DNA of 64,000 nt from Competibacter_A sp002352125 (GCA_035441325.1 DAOROA010000006.1:36572-100571), one strand, 5' to 3'. Shown: positions 46,212-54,621, counted from the first letter of the stretch. The notes: generated from the sequence alone by a model not told the origin. Made by a program: numbers and translations.

Positions 46212-46964
46212 TTATAGTTCTTTAGCACCTAGCCATTCCGTCAGCGAATCGAGCGCACCATGACGGGTCAAATCCACTTGCAAGGGAGTAATGGACACGC
46301 AACAGGCGCGCACGGCGTAAAAGTCGGTTCCGGGGCCAGCATCCTGCTCAAGACCGGCCGGACCTACCCAGTAGATCGGTCGGCCGCGCGGATCGGTGGT
46401 TTTGATGACTGGCTCGGATTTGTGGCGATGGCCAAGCCGAGTGGCCCGAAAACCGGCTAATTGGTCCCAAGGCAGATCGGGGACGTTGACGTTGAGAATG
46501 GTGTCGGGTGGCAGCGGCCGTTCGCGCAGGCGTCGCACCAGCCAAACCGCCACGCGGGCAGCCGTTTCGAAATGTTCCGGGCGAAAGCTAGCCTGCGAGA
46601 TCGCGATCGCCGGCAAGCCGAGAAAGCGGCCTTCCATCGCCGCTGCCACCGTCCCGGAATAGATCACGTCATCCCCCATGTTGGGACCGTTGTTGATCCC
46701 GGATACCACCATGTCCGGTTCCTGATCCAACAGACCGGTGATGGCGAGGTGGACGCAGTCGGTGGGCGTGCCTTCGACGCTGTAGAAGCCGTTGTCGTGG
46801 CGGGTGACGTAGAGAGGATTTTTGAGGCTCAGCGAGTTGCTGGCGCCGCTGCGGTCGCGGTCGGGCGCCACCACCGTGATGTCCGCCAGTTCACCGAGGG
46901 CGGCGACCAAGCGAAGCAGCCCCGGCGCCTGATAGCCGTCGTCGTTGCTGACCAAAATGTGCAT
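46212..46964 (-). CDS. surE: 5'/3'-nucleotidase SurE
   Basis: The 250-residue survival protein hydrolyses nucleoside monophosphates and short polyphosphates. It begins MHILVSNDDGYQAPGL with the metal-binding Asp pair, and has SGASNSLSLKNPL, GTPTDCVHLAI and VVSGINNGPNMGDDVIYSGT. A GGGAG site precedes the ATG. It is upstream of rpoS in the same direction, the classical arrangement except that pcm and nlpD are missing. It diverges from the Smr gene. Confidence 0.95.
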   Translation of the reverse strand: MHILVSNDDGYQAPGLLRLVAALGELADITVVAPDRDRSGASNSLSLKNPLYVTRHDNGFYSVEGTPTDCVHLAITGLLDQEPDMVVSGINNGPNMGDDVIYSGTVAAAMEGRFLGLPAIAISQASFRPEHFETAARVAVWLVRRLRERPLPPDTILNVNVPDLPWDQLAGFRATRLGHRHKSEPVIKTTDPRGRPIYWVGPAGLEQDAGPGTDFYAVRACCVSITPLQVDLTRHGALDSLTEWLGAKEL

Positions 46965-47088
46965 GATCGTGAACTTCTCCCGCGTGGCCGACTCGGTAAA
47001 CTACATGATATCCGACCCCGCCGACGCTAAAATGACAATCGTTCGCCGCTCTGGCCGGACGCCCTTGGCAATTTTATCGAGGCGCCCC

Positions 47089-47643
47089 ATGACCAAGCCG
47101 TTCGTACTCGATCCCCAAGATCGCGAGTTGTTTCGCCGGGCCGCTGGCGCGGTCGAGCGGTTGCGCTGCGATCGGATCGATCCGGTTCAGTTCCATCCGG
47201 TCCATCCGGTGCCGATTCCGCATTTTACCCTGGCCGACGAACAGCAGGCGTTGGCCGACATGGTGTCGGATTATTTCGAGCCCGCGGAGCTGGAAACCGG
47301 CGAAGAATTGGTTTACCGCCGCGACGGCGTACAGCAAGCGGTACTGCGCAAGTTGCGGCGCGGACAGTTTCAAGTCGGCGCGGCCCTCGACCTGCACGGG
47401 ATGACGGTCGCCGCCGCCAGAGAGGCGCTCGCCGCGTTTCTCCAGCGCGCTCGCCGCGATAGCCTGCACTGCGTGCGAATCATTCACGGCAAGGGTAACG
47501 GTTCGCGCCACCGGGGACCAGTGCTGAAACAAAAGATTAATCACTGGCTGCGCCAGCGCGATGAGGTGTTGGCGTTCTGTTCGGCCCGGCCGATGGATGG
47601 CGGGACCGGAGCAATTTACGTGCTGCTGCGGCGAAAGGTCTAA
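47089..47643 (+). CDS. smrB: Smr-domain endonuclease (SmrB-like)
   Basis: The 184-residue protein matches SmrB (YfcN), a ribosome-collision endonuclease that cleaves mRNA between stalled ribosomes. The Smr domain has AALDLHGMTVAAAREAL (the LDxH motif) and IIHGKGNGSRHRGPVLKQ (HGxG). The N-terminal part resembles E. coli SmrB in length and in a phenylalanine/histidine-rich segment. The ATG at 47089 gives the usual length (E. coli 183 aa); an in-frame ATG at 47032 could add 19 residues. Confidence 0.88.
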   Translation: MTKPFVLDPQDRELFRRAAGAVERLRCDRIDPVQFHPVHPVPIPHFTLADEQQALADMVSDYFEPAELETGEELVYRRDGVQQAVLRKLRRGQFQVGAALDLHGMTVAAAREALAAFLQRARRDSLHCVRIIHGKGNGSRHRGPVLKQKINHWLRQRDEVLAFCSARPMDGGTGAIYVLLRRKV

Positions 47644-47725
47644 CGGCGGATTCGTTCCGCCCGCCGCGCGTCCCAGTTGGTTCCCATCCCAAACGTAGCA
47701 AGCAACTAACCGAGGTGAGACGTTT

Positions 47726-48019
47726 ATGGCGAACGAAGGCTATCACGAACCCATCGGCGAACTGTCCGAACAAACCCGGGACATGCATCGGGCGATCACG
47801 TCTTTGATGGAAGAACTGGAAGCGGTCGATTGGTACAACCAGCGTGTGGATGCTTGTAAAGACAAAGAGTTGAAGGCTATTCTCGCCCACAATCGAGACG
47901 AGGAAAAAGAACACGCGGCCATGGTCCTGGAGTGGATTCGCCGGAGAGATCCGACATTCGACAAGGAGCTCAAGGACTACCTGTTCACCGAAAAGCCTAT
48001 CGCCCACGACCACGGCTAG
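47726..48019 (+). CDS. Encapsulin-type ferritin-like protein (EncFtn) without targeting tail
   Basis: The 97-residue protein closely resembles encapsulated ferritins of the Rhodospirillum rubrum type, which oxidise Fe(II) as a ring-shaped decamer. Glu30, Trp36, Glu60 and His63 match ligands Glu32, Trp38, Glu62 and His65 of that protein (as remembered), within VDWYNQRVD and HNRDEEKEHAAMVLEW. It stops at KPIAHDHG, while canonical members continue about 30 residues to an encapsulin-targeting peptide. No shell gene is in the window. The start has a GAGGTGAG site. Cytochrome b561 follows 93 bp later. Confidence 0.85.
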   Translation: MANEGYHEPIGELSEQTRDMHRAITSLMEELEAVDWYNQRVDACKDKELKAILAHNRDEEKEHAAMVLEWIRRRDPTFDKELKDYLFTEKPIAHDHG

Positions 48020-48112
48020 GTTTGCCGAAGGGTGTTGTAAGCCGCTCGCTCTGCCCGCCCGCGAGGAGAGCGAGCGAGTCGAGCGAATCGCAAGCCACGC
48101 GAGGGTTTCGCC

Positions 48113-48679
48113 ATGCCGTTCAAGAACACAACCACCCGCTACGGCGCGGTCAGCCGCTTCCTGCACTGGTCGGTGTTTCTTTTGTTCGTCTGCCAGTACG
48201 TTGGCGCCAGCATCATGACTCATCTTGCGCGGGACAAGACCTTGTTCGGTTTGAGCCAAGGCGATTATTACAACTGGCACAAATCATTCGGGTTGATCCT
48301 GCTCGAACTGGCGTTGTTGCGGTTGCTTTGGCGCAAAACGACGCCCTTGCCCGACTGGGCGCCGACGCTGTCGGAAGCGGAGCGCACGATCTCGCACCGG
48401 AACGAAACCTTGCTGTACTGGTGCATGTTTTTGTTGCCGATCAGCGGCTATCTGTTCGTGATGGCTGGCGGTTTCGGGGTCAAGCTGTTCGGCGTTTACG
48501 ACTTGCTGAATCCCATCGGTAAACAAGAAACGCTCGCGACGCTGGCGCTGGTCGTCCACATCGTCGTCAGCTATGCGGCCGTCGTTTTCATCGCCTGGCA
48601 TGTCGGCCTCGGCCTCAAGCACCACCTGTTCGACCGGGATGGATTCTTAAACCGGATGCTGCCCTTCAGCCGGCAATAA
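48113..48679 (+). CDS. Cytochrome b561 family protein
   Basis: The 188-residue inner-membrane protein has four hydrophobic segments and conserved histidines for two b-type hemes: in RFLHWSVFLLF, NWHKSFGLILLEL, VVHIVVSYAAV and AWHVGLGLKHHLFDRDG. Proteins of this kind oxidise quinols or pass electrons to superoxide. A GAGGG site precedes the ATG. It follows the EncFtn-like gene on the same strand, which hints at electron supply or removal for iron, though that link is only inferred. Confidence 0.9.
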   Translation: MPFKNTTTRYGAVSRFLHWSVFLLFVCQYVGASIMTHLARDKTLFGLSQGDYYNWHKSFGLILLELALLRLLWRKTTPLPDWAPTLSEAERTISHRNETLLYWCMFLLPISGYLFVMAGGFGVKLFGVYDLLNPIGKQETLATLALVVHIVVSYAAVVFIAWHVGLGLKHHLFDRDGFLNRMLPFSRQ

Positions 48680-48709
48680 AGTCAGCCGGTAATAAAGAAC
48701 GCGCTTCGA

Positions 48710-49219
48710 TCAACAGCCCTTCGGGCAGAACAAAGACCGGAATCCCGGCAGCCAGTTTTCGAAAAGGCGGACGGCTTCCGGGTCTTGGGCCATGCCGCTG
48801 ATGACGTGTTCCCCAAACGCGCCACCGCCCACGGCGTAATAACCAATCGCGCCGCCGCCGATCGCGATGCCACCGATCGCCAGACCTCCGAAAGCCAACA
48901 GGCCGGTGCTCAGACCACCGATGCCAAGCAGCAGACCCGCCGCCAACCCACACATGGCGACGCCGCCGCGGGCTAAACCGCCCAACGCCAACACCCCTGT
49001 CGCGATATCGCCAATGGCGACGATGCCCTTGGCGTGTCCGCGCATTTCGCCTTTTTCCGGGTCGGGTCCCATGGCGATGTCGTATAGCGGCAATCCCCAG
49101 TAGAGCCGGTTGGAGCGTTTGCGGATGCCACGATAGGAATGGCCGCGTTTTTTCAGTGCAGCTACTTCTCGTTCGAGCGCGGCGATGCGCTGCTTGAGTT
49201 GTTCTGAATTCTCTTTCAT
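48710..49219 (-). CDS. Hypothetical protein with glycine/alanine hexad repeats
   Basis: The 169-residue protein starts with a heptad-like coiled-coil segment (about 1-24), then a basic linker (HSYRGIRKRSNRLYWG), and from about residue 65 to 145 a run of about 13 six-residue units of the kind LALGGL, ARGGVA, MCGLAA and GGIAIG. Such Ala-Gly repeats may form a regular beta-helix or membrane-associated sheet. The C-terminus is short and carries two cysteines (SLFCPKGC). No family with known function. The start at 49219 was chosen over 49339 because the extra residues are unlike the rest. Confidence 0.65.
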   Translation of the reverse strand: MKENSEQLKQRIAALEREVAALKKRGHSYRGIRKRSNRLYWGLPLYDIAMGPDPEKGEMRGHAKGIVAIGDIATGVLALGGLARGGVAMCGLAAGLLLGIGGLSTGLLAFGGLAIGGIAIGGGAIGYYAVGGGAFGEHVISGMAQDPEAVRLFENWLPGFRSLFCPKGC

Positions 49220-49385
49220 TGGCTTTCGCCTTCCCGTTTGTGCATCTGCCGCAAGTCTAGTCAAAAAATCAATCATTTGGTCTGGCTGATCGTTCTTGAC
49301 AAGCCTCCTATCAAACAGATAAATTGTATACAAATGCAAGCGATTTTATCTGATCGCAATAGATCAACCGCGAACAGGGGCGTTT

Positions 49386-49901
49386 ATGGCCCAAATGCAG
49401 ACCCTCTCGATCCGCATCCCGGATGAAGACTTTCAGTGGTTATCGTCGTTGCAGGAGGCTGACGCGAAAACCCCCAGCGAGAAGCTACGGGCGTTGCTGG
49501 CGCGAATTCGTAAACAGGAGGCCGGTATGACCAGCCCCGAACTGTGCGCGGCGTGGATGCAGGCGTTGGCGCGGCCGTTCGCAGATACCGTTTCGGTTTA
49601 CGAGCGCCAACACAAGATCCATTCGGATCTAGTTGGCCTGGTATCGGAATGGATTCCCCGGATCATGGCTACGCTGGTTTCCGCCCGCCTGAGCGAGGGC
49701 GCCAGCCAGAAAGAAGCGCTCGATGTTGAAGCGGTTCTCGCCCAACAGTGTTTCCGGCTGTTCGCATCGTTGTTGCGCGCCGCTGTCACCACGCACCCGG
49801 CGACCTACGACGAAGGTGTCTTGGATCGTTACCTGCCGGACATCATCGAAATCGCCGACATCATCGCCACCCGAAAACGGAAGGAGCTGAACAATGGCTG
49901 A
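49386..49901 (+). CDS. Hypothetical protein, first gene of a PspA/flotillin operon
   Basis: The 171-residue protein begins MAQMQTLSIRIPDEDFQWLS, which resembles a ribbon-helix-helix-like start, followed by a helical body (about 50-165) with no recognised family. Its stop overlaps the PspA-like gene by 8 bp, and the PspA ribosome-binding site lies inside it, so the two are coupled. It may be a regulator or a membrane-stress accessory protein. Upstream, 49220-49385 is AT-rich and probably holds the operon promoter. Confidence 0.65.
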   Translation: MAQMQTLSIRIPDEDFQWLSSLQEADAKTPSEKLRALLARIRKQEAGMTSPELCAAWMQALARPFADTVSVYERQHKIHSDLVGLVSEWIPRIMATLVSARLSEGASQKEALDVEAVLAQQCFRLFASLLRAAVTTHPATYDEGVLDRYLPDIIEIADIIATRKRKELNNG

Positions 49902-50565
49902 CACGTTCGCTACCCGCGTTTCCAGAATCATCGTCGGCGGCGCCCACGCCCTGCTCGACAAGGCCGAGGATCTCGCTCCGGAAGCTACCATGGCGCAAGC
50001 GATCCGCGAGATCGAACAGGTGATCGCCGAGGTTCGGGTCGATCTCGGTAAGGTGGAAGCAGCCAAGCACCTAGTGCTATCGCGGATGGCCAAGCTCAAC
50101 GCGGAGCACGAGAAGTTGGGCGAGCAGATCGATACCGCCCTGACCCTGGAGCGCGACGATCTGGCCAAGGCCGCCATCGGCCGGCAGGCCGACATCGAAG
50201 ATTTGCTGCCGGTGCTGCAAAAAGCGCTCGACGAGCACGCGGAGCGCAGCAAGGAGCTGGAAAGTTACATCGTGGCCTTGCTGGCCAAGAAGCGCGAACT
50301 CGATCAGGCGCTGACCGATTATCAGGCGAGCCTGGCGTGCCAAGCTGCCTCGCCGTTTTCGGGAAGCGGATCGGATCGGCAAACGCGAGTCGATGACGCC
50401 GAATCGTCGTTTGGCCGGGTTATGGCACGACGAACGGGCGCCAGCGGCATCAATCCCGGTCTGAACGATCAGGCCGCCAAGCTCAAGGAATTGGCGGACA
50501 TGCAGCGCGGCAACCGCATCGCCGAACGGCTGGCCGTTCTCAAGGCGGCTCGGGGCACGCGATAA
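49894..50565 (+). CDS. PspA/IM30 family protein
   Basis: The 223-residue protein is almost wholly helical, with the PspA/IM30 pattern: an N-terminal amphipathic helix (MADTFATRVSRIIVGGAHAL), then AIREIEQVIAEVRVDLGKVEA and a long coiled coil to about residue 155. Members bind and reshape inner-membrane lipids during envelope stress. The C-terminal part (about 160-223) is non-coiled. It overlaps the upstream gene by 8 bp and precedes yqiJ by 19 bp. No PspF or other psp gene is nearby, so the regulation differs from the enterobacterial psp system. Confidence 0.82.
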   Translation: MADTFATRVSRIIVGGAHALLDKAEDLAPEATMAQAIREIEQVIAEVRVDLGKVEAAKHLVLSRMAKLNAEHEKLGEQIDTALTLERDDLAKAAIGRQADIEDLLPVLQKALDEHAERSKELESYIVALLAKKRELDQALTDYQASLACQAASPFSGSGSDRQTRVDDAESSFGRVMARRTGASGINPGLNDQAAKLKELADMQRGNRIAERLAVLKAARGTR

Positions 50566-50584
50566 CCCCCGGAGAGCAAGGACC

Positions 50585-51220
50585 ATGGATTTGTTTCTGG
50601 CGCCGGAATCCTGGCCGTTTACCGTCGCGGTCCTGCTGGTGATGGCCATCGCCGTCGTCGAAGGTTTGGCGCTGCTCGTCGGTGTGAGCCTGTCCGGCTG
50701 GTTCGACCATTTCGTTCCCGATGCGGCCCACGGCATCGAAGGCGTTTCCGATTCCTGGCTGGGCTGGCTGCATGTCGGCAAAGTGCCTATTTTGGTGTTG
50801 TTGGTGATTTTGCTCACCGCTTTCGCCATCATCGGCTACGTTCTCAACGCCTTGGCGCATGGAGCATTCGGCTTTTATCCGCCGGTGCCGGTTTCGGCCG
50901 TGGCAGCGTTCCTGGGCGCATTGCCGGTGGTGCGGATGTCGGGCGCGGCCATCGCCCGCCTCATCCCGCGTGACGAGACCACCGCCGTGGGTTTCGAGAG
51001 CCTGGTAGGACGGGTTGCGGTGGTGGTCAACGGCACCGCGCGGGCCCATTACCCCGCCGAGGCACGGGTCAAAAATCATCACGGACAAACGCTGTACGTC
51101 CGAGTCGAGCCGGATGGCGAAAATCTACAATTCGGCGCCGGCGAGTCGGTGCTGCTGGTCAGGCAGATTGCGGGGTCGCGGTTTCTGGCCATTCCCAATC
51201 CCCGCCCGGACCTCCTCTAA
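50585..51220 (+). CDS. yqiJ: YqiJ-like OB-fold membrane protein
   Basis: The 211-residue protein has N-terminal transmembrane helices (about 12-36, 65-90, 97-115) followed by a soluble C-terminal OB-type domain that starts near VGRVAVVVNGTARAHYPAEA. This matches YqiJ, always found next to the flotillin YqiK in E. coli, and resembles NfeD proteins. It is preceded by a GGAGAG site and lies 18 bp before the flotillin gene. NfeD-type partners are thought to assist flotillin raft assembly. Confidence 0.88.
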   Translation: MDLFLAPESWPFTVAVLLVMAIAVVEGLALLVGVSLSGWFDHFVPDAAHGIEGVSDSWLGWLHVGKVPILVLLVILLTAFAIIGYVLNALAHGAFGFYPPVPVSAVAAFLGALPVVRMSGAAIARLIPRDETTAVGFESLVGRVAVVVNGTARAHYPAEARVKNHHGQTLYVRVEPDGENLQFGAGESVLLVRQIAGSRFLAIPNPRPDLL

Positions 51221-51238
51221 CTATCGGAACCAAACCCA

Positions 51239-52909
51239 ATGAATCATTTGTTGGAAATGGGCATCTTGGCCGGCATCGCCCTGTTCGGTCTGTTGACCGT
51301 CGGCTTGGTTTTTTCGCGCCTATACCGGCGCTCGTCAAAAGAGCTGGCCTTCGTCCGCACGGGCTTGGGCGGCCAAAAAGTGGTGATGGACGGCGGTGCC
51401 ATCGTGCTGCCGGTGTTTCACGAGTGCGTGAACATCAACATGAACACCCTCAAGCTGGAGGTGTCCCGCGCCGGCGCCGACAGCCTGATCACGCTGGACC
51501 GCTTGCGGGTGGACGCGGTGGCGGCCTTCTTCGTGCGGGTTATCCCCAGCGTCGAGGGCGTGGCCAACGCGGCCCAGACCTTGGGCCAGCGCACCATGCA
51601 TCCCGATTCGTTAAAGGAGTTGGTGGAAGATAAATTCGTCGATGCCCTGCGCGCTGCCGCCGTGTCGATGAGCATGCACCAGTTGCTCGACAAGCGCGCC
51701 GACTTCATTCAGGCGGTGCAGAACGCGGTGTCGGAGGATTTGCTCAAGAACGGCCTGGAACTGGAATCGGTCAGCCTGACGCGGCTCGATCAGACGCCGA
51801 TCAAGTATTTCGACGCCCAGAACGCTTTCGACGCGGAAGGTCTGACCAAGCTGACCCAACAAACCCAGCAACGCGCCAAGGAGCGCAACGAGATCGAGCA
51901 GGACACGGCGGTGGCCATCGCCAAGAAGAATTTCGAAGCGACCCAGCTCAAGCTGACCATCGAAAAGGATCAGACCTTCGCGACCTTGCAGCAGCAACAG
52001 GAAGTCGCCACCCGGCAGGCCCAGCAAACGGCGGAGGTGGCCAGCATCACGGCGCAACGAGAGCGCGAAGCCCAGCAGGCCAAGATCGACGCCGAACGCC
52101 AAGTCAAGGAGGCGGAAGTCGAGAAGAATCGCGCCATCCAACAACGCCAGATCGAAGCCACTCGGGATTTGCAGGTCGCCAAGATCGAACAGGAAAAGCT
52201 GACGACATTGGCGGATCAGGAGCGGCTGATTTCCGTCGCCGAAAAATCCAAGGCGCAGTCCGATGCCGAGAAGCAGGCCAACGAAGCGCGTGCTCTGGCG
52301 GCCCGCGCCGAAGAGCAGGTGAAAACCGCCCGCGAGGTCGCCGTCGCCGAGCGCGAGAAACAGATCGCGCTGGTGGCTGCCGATCAAGACGCCCAACAGC
52401 GGGCCATCGGTATCCGGGTCGCCGCCGAGGCGGAAAAGGATGCCGCCGAGAACCATGCCCAAGCGATCAAGATCAAGGCCGAAGCGCAGCAGGTGCAGTT
52501 TCAGGTAGACGCCAAAGGTATCGAGATGCGCAACGCCGCCCTGAACACGCTGGCGGTGGAACAGATCGCGATGCAGGTCAAGATGAAACTGTTGGACGTG
52601 TTGCCCGCCATCATCGAAGCGTCGGTCAAGCCGCTGGAAAAAATCGACGGCATCAAGATCGTGCAGGTGGACGGCCTCAATCGCGGCGCGGCGGGCGGAT
52701 CGGGCGGATCGGGCGGATCGGGCGGATCGGGTGGTGCGGGCAGCAACCTGGCCGAGCAAGCGGTGGCGGCAGCGCTCGCCTACCGCGCCCAACAGCCGAT
52801 CCTGGATGCGGTGCTGGGCGAAATCGGCATGAAGGGCGGCGATTTGAAGGGTTTGGTGGAGCCGGTGCGCCAGGACATCGCGCCGGATGGCACCGCCGAC
52901 GAATCCTGA
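51239..52909 (+). CDS. yqiK: Flotillin (YqiK-like)
   Basis: The 556-residue inner-membrane protein has an N-terminal hydrophobic segment (about 5-25), an SPFH/band 7 domain (about 30-200, including VVMDGGAIVLPVFHECVNIN and RLRVDAVAAFFVRVIP) and a long Ala/Glu/Gln/Lys-rich flotillin coiled coil (about 200-440). Near residues 486-500 four exact 9-bp repeats encode a (Gly-Gly-Ser)4 linker before a C-terminal segment. Flotillins organise membrane microdomains. It is the last gene of the hypothetical-pspA-yqiJ-yqiK operon. Confidence 0.92.
   Translation: MNHLLEMGILAGIALFGLLTVGLVFSRLYRRSSKELAFVRTGLGGQKVVMDGGAIVLPVFHECVNINMNTLKLEVSRAGADSLITLDRLRVDAVAAFFVRVIPSVEGVANAAQTLGQRTMHPDSLKELVEDKFVDALRAAAVSMSMHQLLDKRADFIQAVQNAVSEDLLKNGLELESVSLTRLDQTPIKYFDAQNAFDAEGLTKLTQQTQQRAKERNEIEQDTAVAIAKKNFEATQLKLTIEKDQTFATLQQQQEVATRQAQQTAEVASITAQREREAQQAKIDAERQVKEAEVEKNRAIQQRQIEATRDLQVAKIEQEKLTTLADQERLISVAEKSKAQSDAEKQANEARALAARAEEQVKTAREVAVAEREKQIALVAADQDAQQRAIGIRVAAEAEKDAAENHAQAIKIKAEAQQVQFQVDAKGIEMRNAALNTLAVEQIAMQVKMKLLDVLPAIIEASVKPLEKIDGIKIVQVDGLNRGAAGGSGGSGGSGGSGGAGSNLAEQAVAAALAYRAQQPILDAVLGEIGMKGGDLKGLVEPVRQDIAPDGTADES
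52694..52729 (+). repeat. Four tandem 9-bp repeats in the flotillin gene
   Basis: Four perfect copies of GGCGGATCG (52694-52702, 52703-52711, 52712-52720, 52721-52729) encode (Gly-Gly-Ser)4; an imperfect GGTGGTGCG follows. Because copies are 9 bp, slippage would add or remove whole Gly-Gly-Ser units without breaking the frame. Confidence 0.9.
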
Positions 52910-52993
52910 GCGATCCATCGGTTTGCCGAGAGGACGGAGGGGGCAGCGCGCTCCTCCGGTGCGGGCCATGGTTGAGCGAACTTTTATCCGTCA

Positions 52994-54046
52994 CTACGCC
53001 GCCGAGTCGATGCGCTGGCCGAACCGGTAGTGCGACACGCCCCATTCCTCGCCGTGGCGGTAGCCGAACAGTTCGGCGCAGGCCATGAAAAACACCCGCC
53101 AACGCTGAAACCAGCGTTTTGCCTGTTCGGGGCCGTAGGTCTCCCGGAACAGCGCCAGGATCTCGTCCCGATGCCGATCTTGGTTGGCCAGCCAGGCCTC
53201 TAGGGTGCGTTGGTGGTGGCGACCATCGAAATGCCACTGTTCTTCCAGCTTCAAATCGCCCTGAGATCGCGGTCGTAAATCGCGCGAAGGCATCGAGCCA
53301 CCGGCAAAGGAATGGCGCTCCATCCGGCTGTTGTCGCCATCGGTCCCGGGCGGGTAGGCCAGTGGGTGGTGAGTGAAGATTTGGACGAACAGCTTGCCGC
53401 CAGGCCTCAACCAAGCGTGAATCCGTTTCATGACTTCTTGGTCATTGCGCGTGTGCTCGAACATTTCCACCGATACCACCCGGTCGAAGCGGCGGTCGAT
53501 GGTCAAGTCGTTCGTGTCGGCGACGATGACTCGAACGTTGTCGAAGCCGCGTTCTCGACAGCGCGTTTCGATGAATTCACGCTGGGAATTAGAGCTCGAT
53601 ACCGCCACGATCCGCGAGTCGGGATAAAGCTCTGCCATCCAGAGCGTCAGCGAACCCCAGCCGCAGCCCAGCTCCAGGATATCCTGATCGAAGCTTAATT
53701 CGGCCCGCTCGCAGGATAGCGCCAGCATGGCGGCCTCGGCGGTTTCCAGATCTTTCGCTTCTTCCGGCCACCAGCACGCGCTGTATTTCAGTCGCGGCCC
53801 CAGCACCTTTTGGAAAAAACCCGCCGGCACTTCGTGATGCCGTTCGTTGGCTGTGCCGGGGGTGTGCGGGGCTATCGGGCCGGCGCGCAGTTCCACCTTC
53901 AGCCGTGCCAGCGCCGCCTCGCGCGCCTCTTCGTCGCCGGTCGCTGCGGCGCGCAGTCGCTCGGCCAGCAGCCGGCGGATGCCGATCCGGATCAGCCAAT
54001 CGGGGATGTAGCCTCGTTCCACCCAATCAATCGCCGTGTCGAGCAT
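52994..54046 (-). CDS. Cyclopropane-fatty-acid synthase-like SAM methyltransferase
   Basis: The 350-residue protein has the CFA-synthase core: SAM motif I ILELGCGWGSLTLWMAELYP (about residue 125), GFDNVRVIVADTN, VSVEMFEHTRND and a C-terminal aromatic WFQRWRVFFMACAELFGYRHG. It is shorter than E. coli Cfa (382) and lacks the cysteine-containing site expected for cyclopropanation, so it may methylate lipids differently. The ATG at 54046 follows a strong AAGGAGA site. Confidence 0.83.
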   Translation of the reverse strand: MLDTAIDWVERGYIPDWLIRIGIRRLLAERLRAAATGDEEAREAALARLKVELRAGPIAPHTPGTANERHHEVPAGFFQKVLGPRLKYSACWWPEEAKDLETAEAAMLALSCERAELSFDQDILELGCGWGSLTLWMAELYPDSRIVAVSSSNSQREFIETRCRERGFDNVRVIVADTNDLTIDRRFDRVVSVEMFEHTRNDQEVMKRIHAWLRPGGKLFVQIFTHHPLAYPPGTDGDNSRMERHSFAGGSMPSRDLRPRSQGDLKLEEQWHFDGRHHQRTLEAWLANQDRHRDEILALFRETYGPEQAKRWFQRWRVFFMACAELFGYRHGEEWGVSHYRFGQRIDSAA

Positions 54047-54178
54047 CGGATCTCCTTGCATTCGAGAAACCAAGGAACGAATCATGCCGCAATCGTTTGG
54101 TCAGAGTTAGCGCGAACGCACTTCCCAGCGCGCGCGTGGTCTTTGGGAAAGGCGCATCCAGCGCCCGGAGATTTATTC

Positions 54179-54520
54179 ATGCTGCTGCGCCTGACCGTGA
54201 TCGTTTGTGGAATCCTGCTTGGTTTGCTGGTCACCGCTATTCTGGTCGCCAGCCACCATAGCAACATGCTGGCCGGCTTGCGCCACCTCGTCGCCGATCC
54301 TTGGGGCATAGTCACGCTGTTGGATCTCGGTGTAGGACTGCTGTTCGTCGCCGTGTGGCTGGCACTGGTGGAACCCAATCCGTGGCGAGCGACGGCGTGG
54401 ATCGTCGCGCTGCTCCTACTCGGTAACGTGGTGACGTTGGCTTTCTTGCTATCCCGAACTTGTCGGGCACGACGGTTGCGCGATTTGTTTTTGTCATCCC
54501 ATCCTAACAACTGGCCGTGA
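54179..54520 (+). CDS. Small membrane protein (DUF1475-like)
   Basis: The 113-residue protein has three hydrophobic helices (about 3-24, 42-63, 71-90) and a basic C-terminus. The central DPWGIVTLLDLGVGLLFVAV, followed by WLALVEPNP, resembles small membrane proteins of the DUF1475 family, whose function is unknown. A GGAG site precedes the ATG at 54179; the frame is open further upstream on this strand but overlaps the methyltransferase gene. Confidence 0.6.
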   Translation: MLLRLTVIVCGILLGLLVTAILVASHHSNMLAGLRHLVADPWGIVTLLDLGVGLLFVAVWLALVEPNPWRATAWIVALLLLGNVVTLAFLLSRTCRARRLRDLFLSSHPNNWP

Positions 54521-54621
54521 CCGGCAGCATCGCCCGTGTCCGGGCTTGGTGGATACGGAGGTTCTTTGGCTCCGCGTCTATCGCGCCAGATTCCGAAAAC
54601 GTCATACGCGAAGAATGCGCA

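Noticed and set aside
48667..48697. Two near-identical CAGCCGG(C/T)AATAAAG units at the end of the cytochrome b561 gene
   Set aside because: It is a short duplication around the stop codon. No further copies or function were evident.
51611..52969. A 452-codon minus-strand frame opposite flotillin
   Set aside because: It is a shadow of the flotillin coiled coil, rich in Leu/Gly/Asp with no domain.
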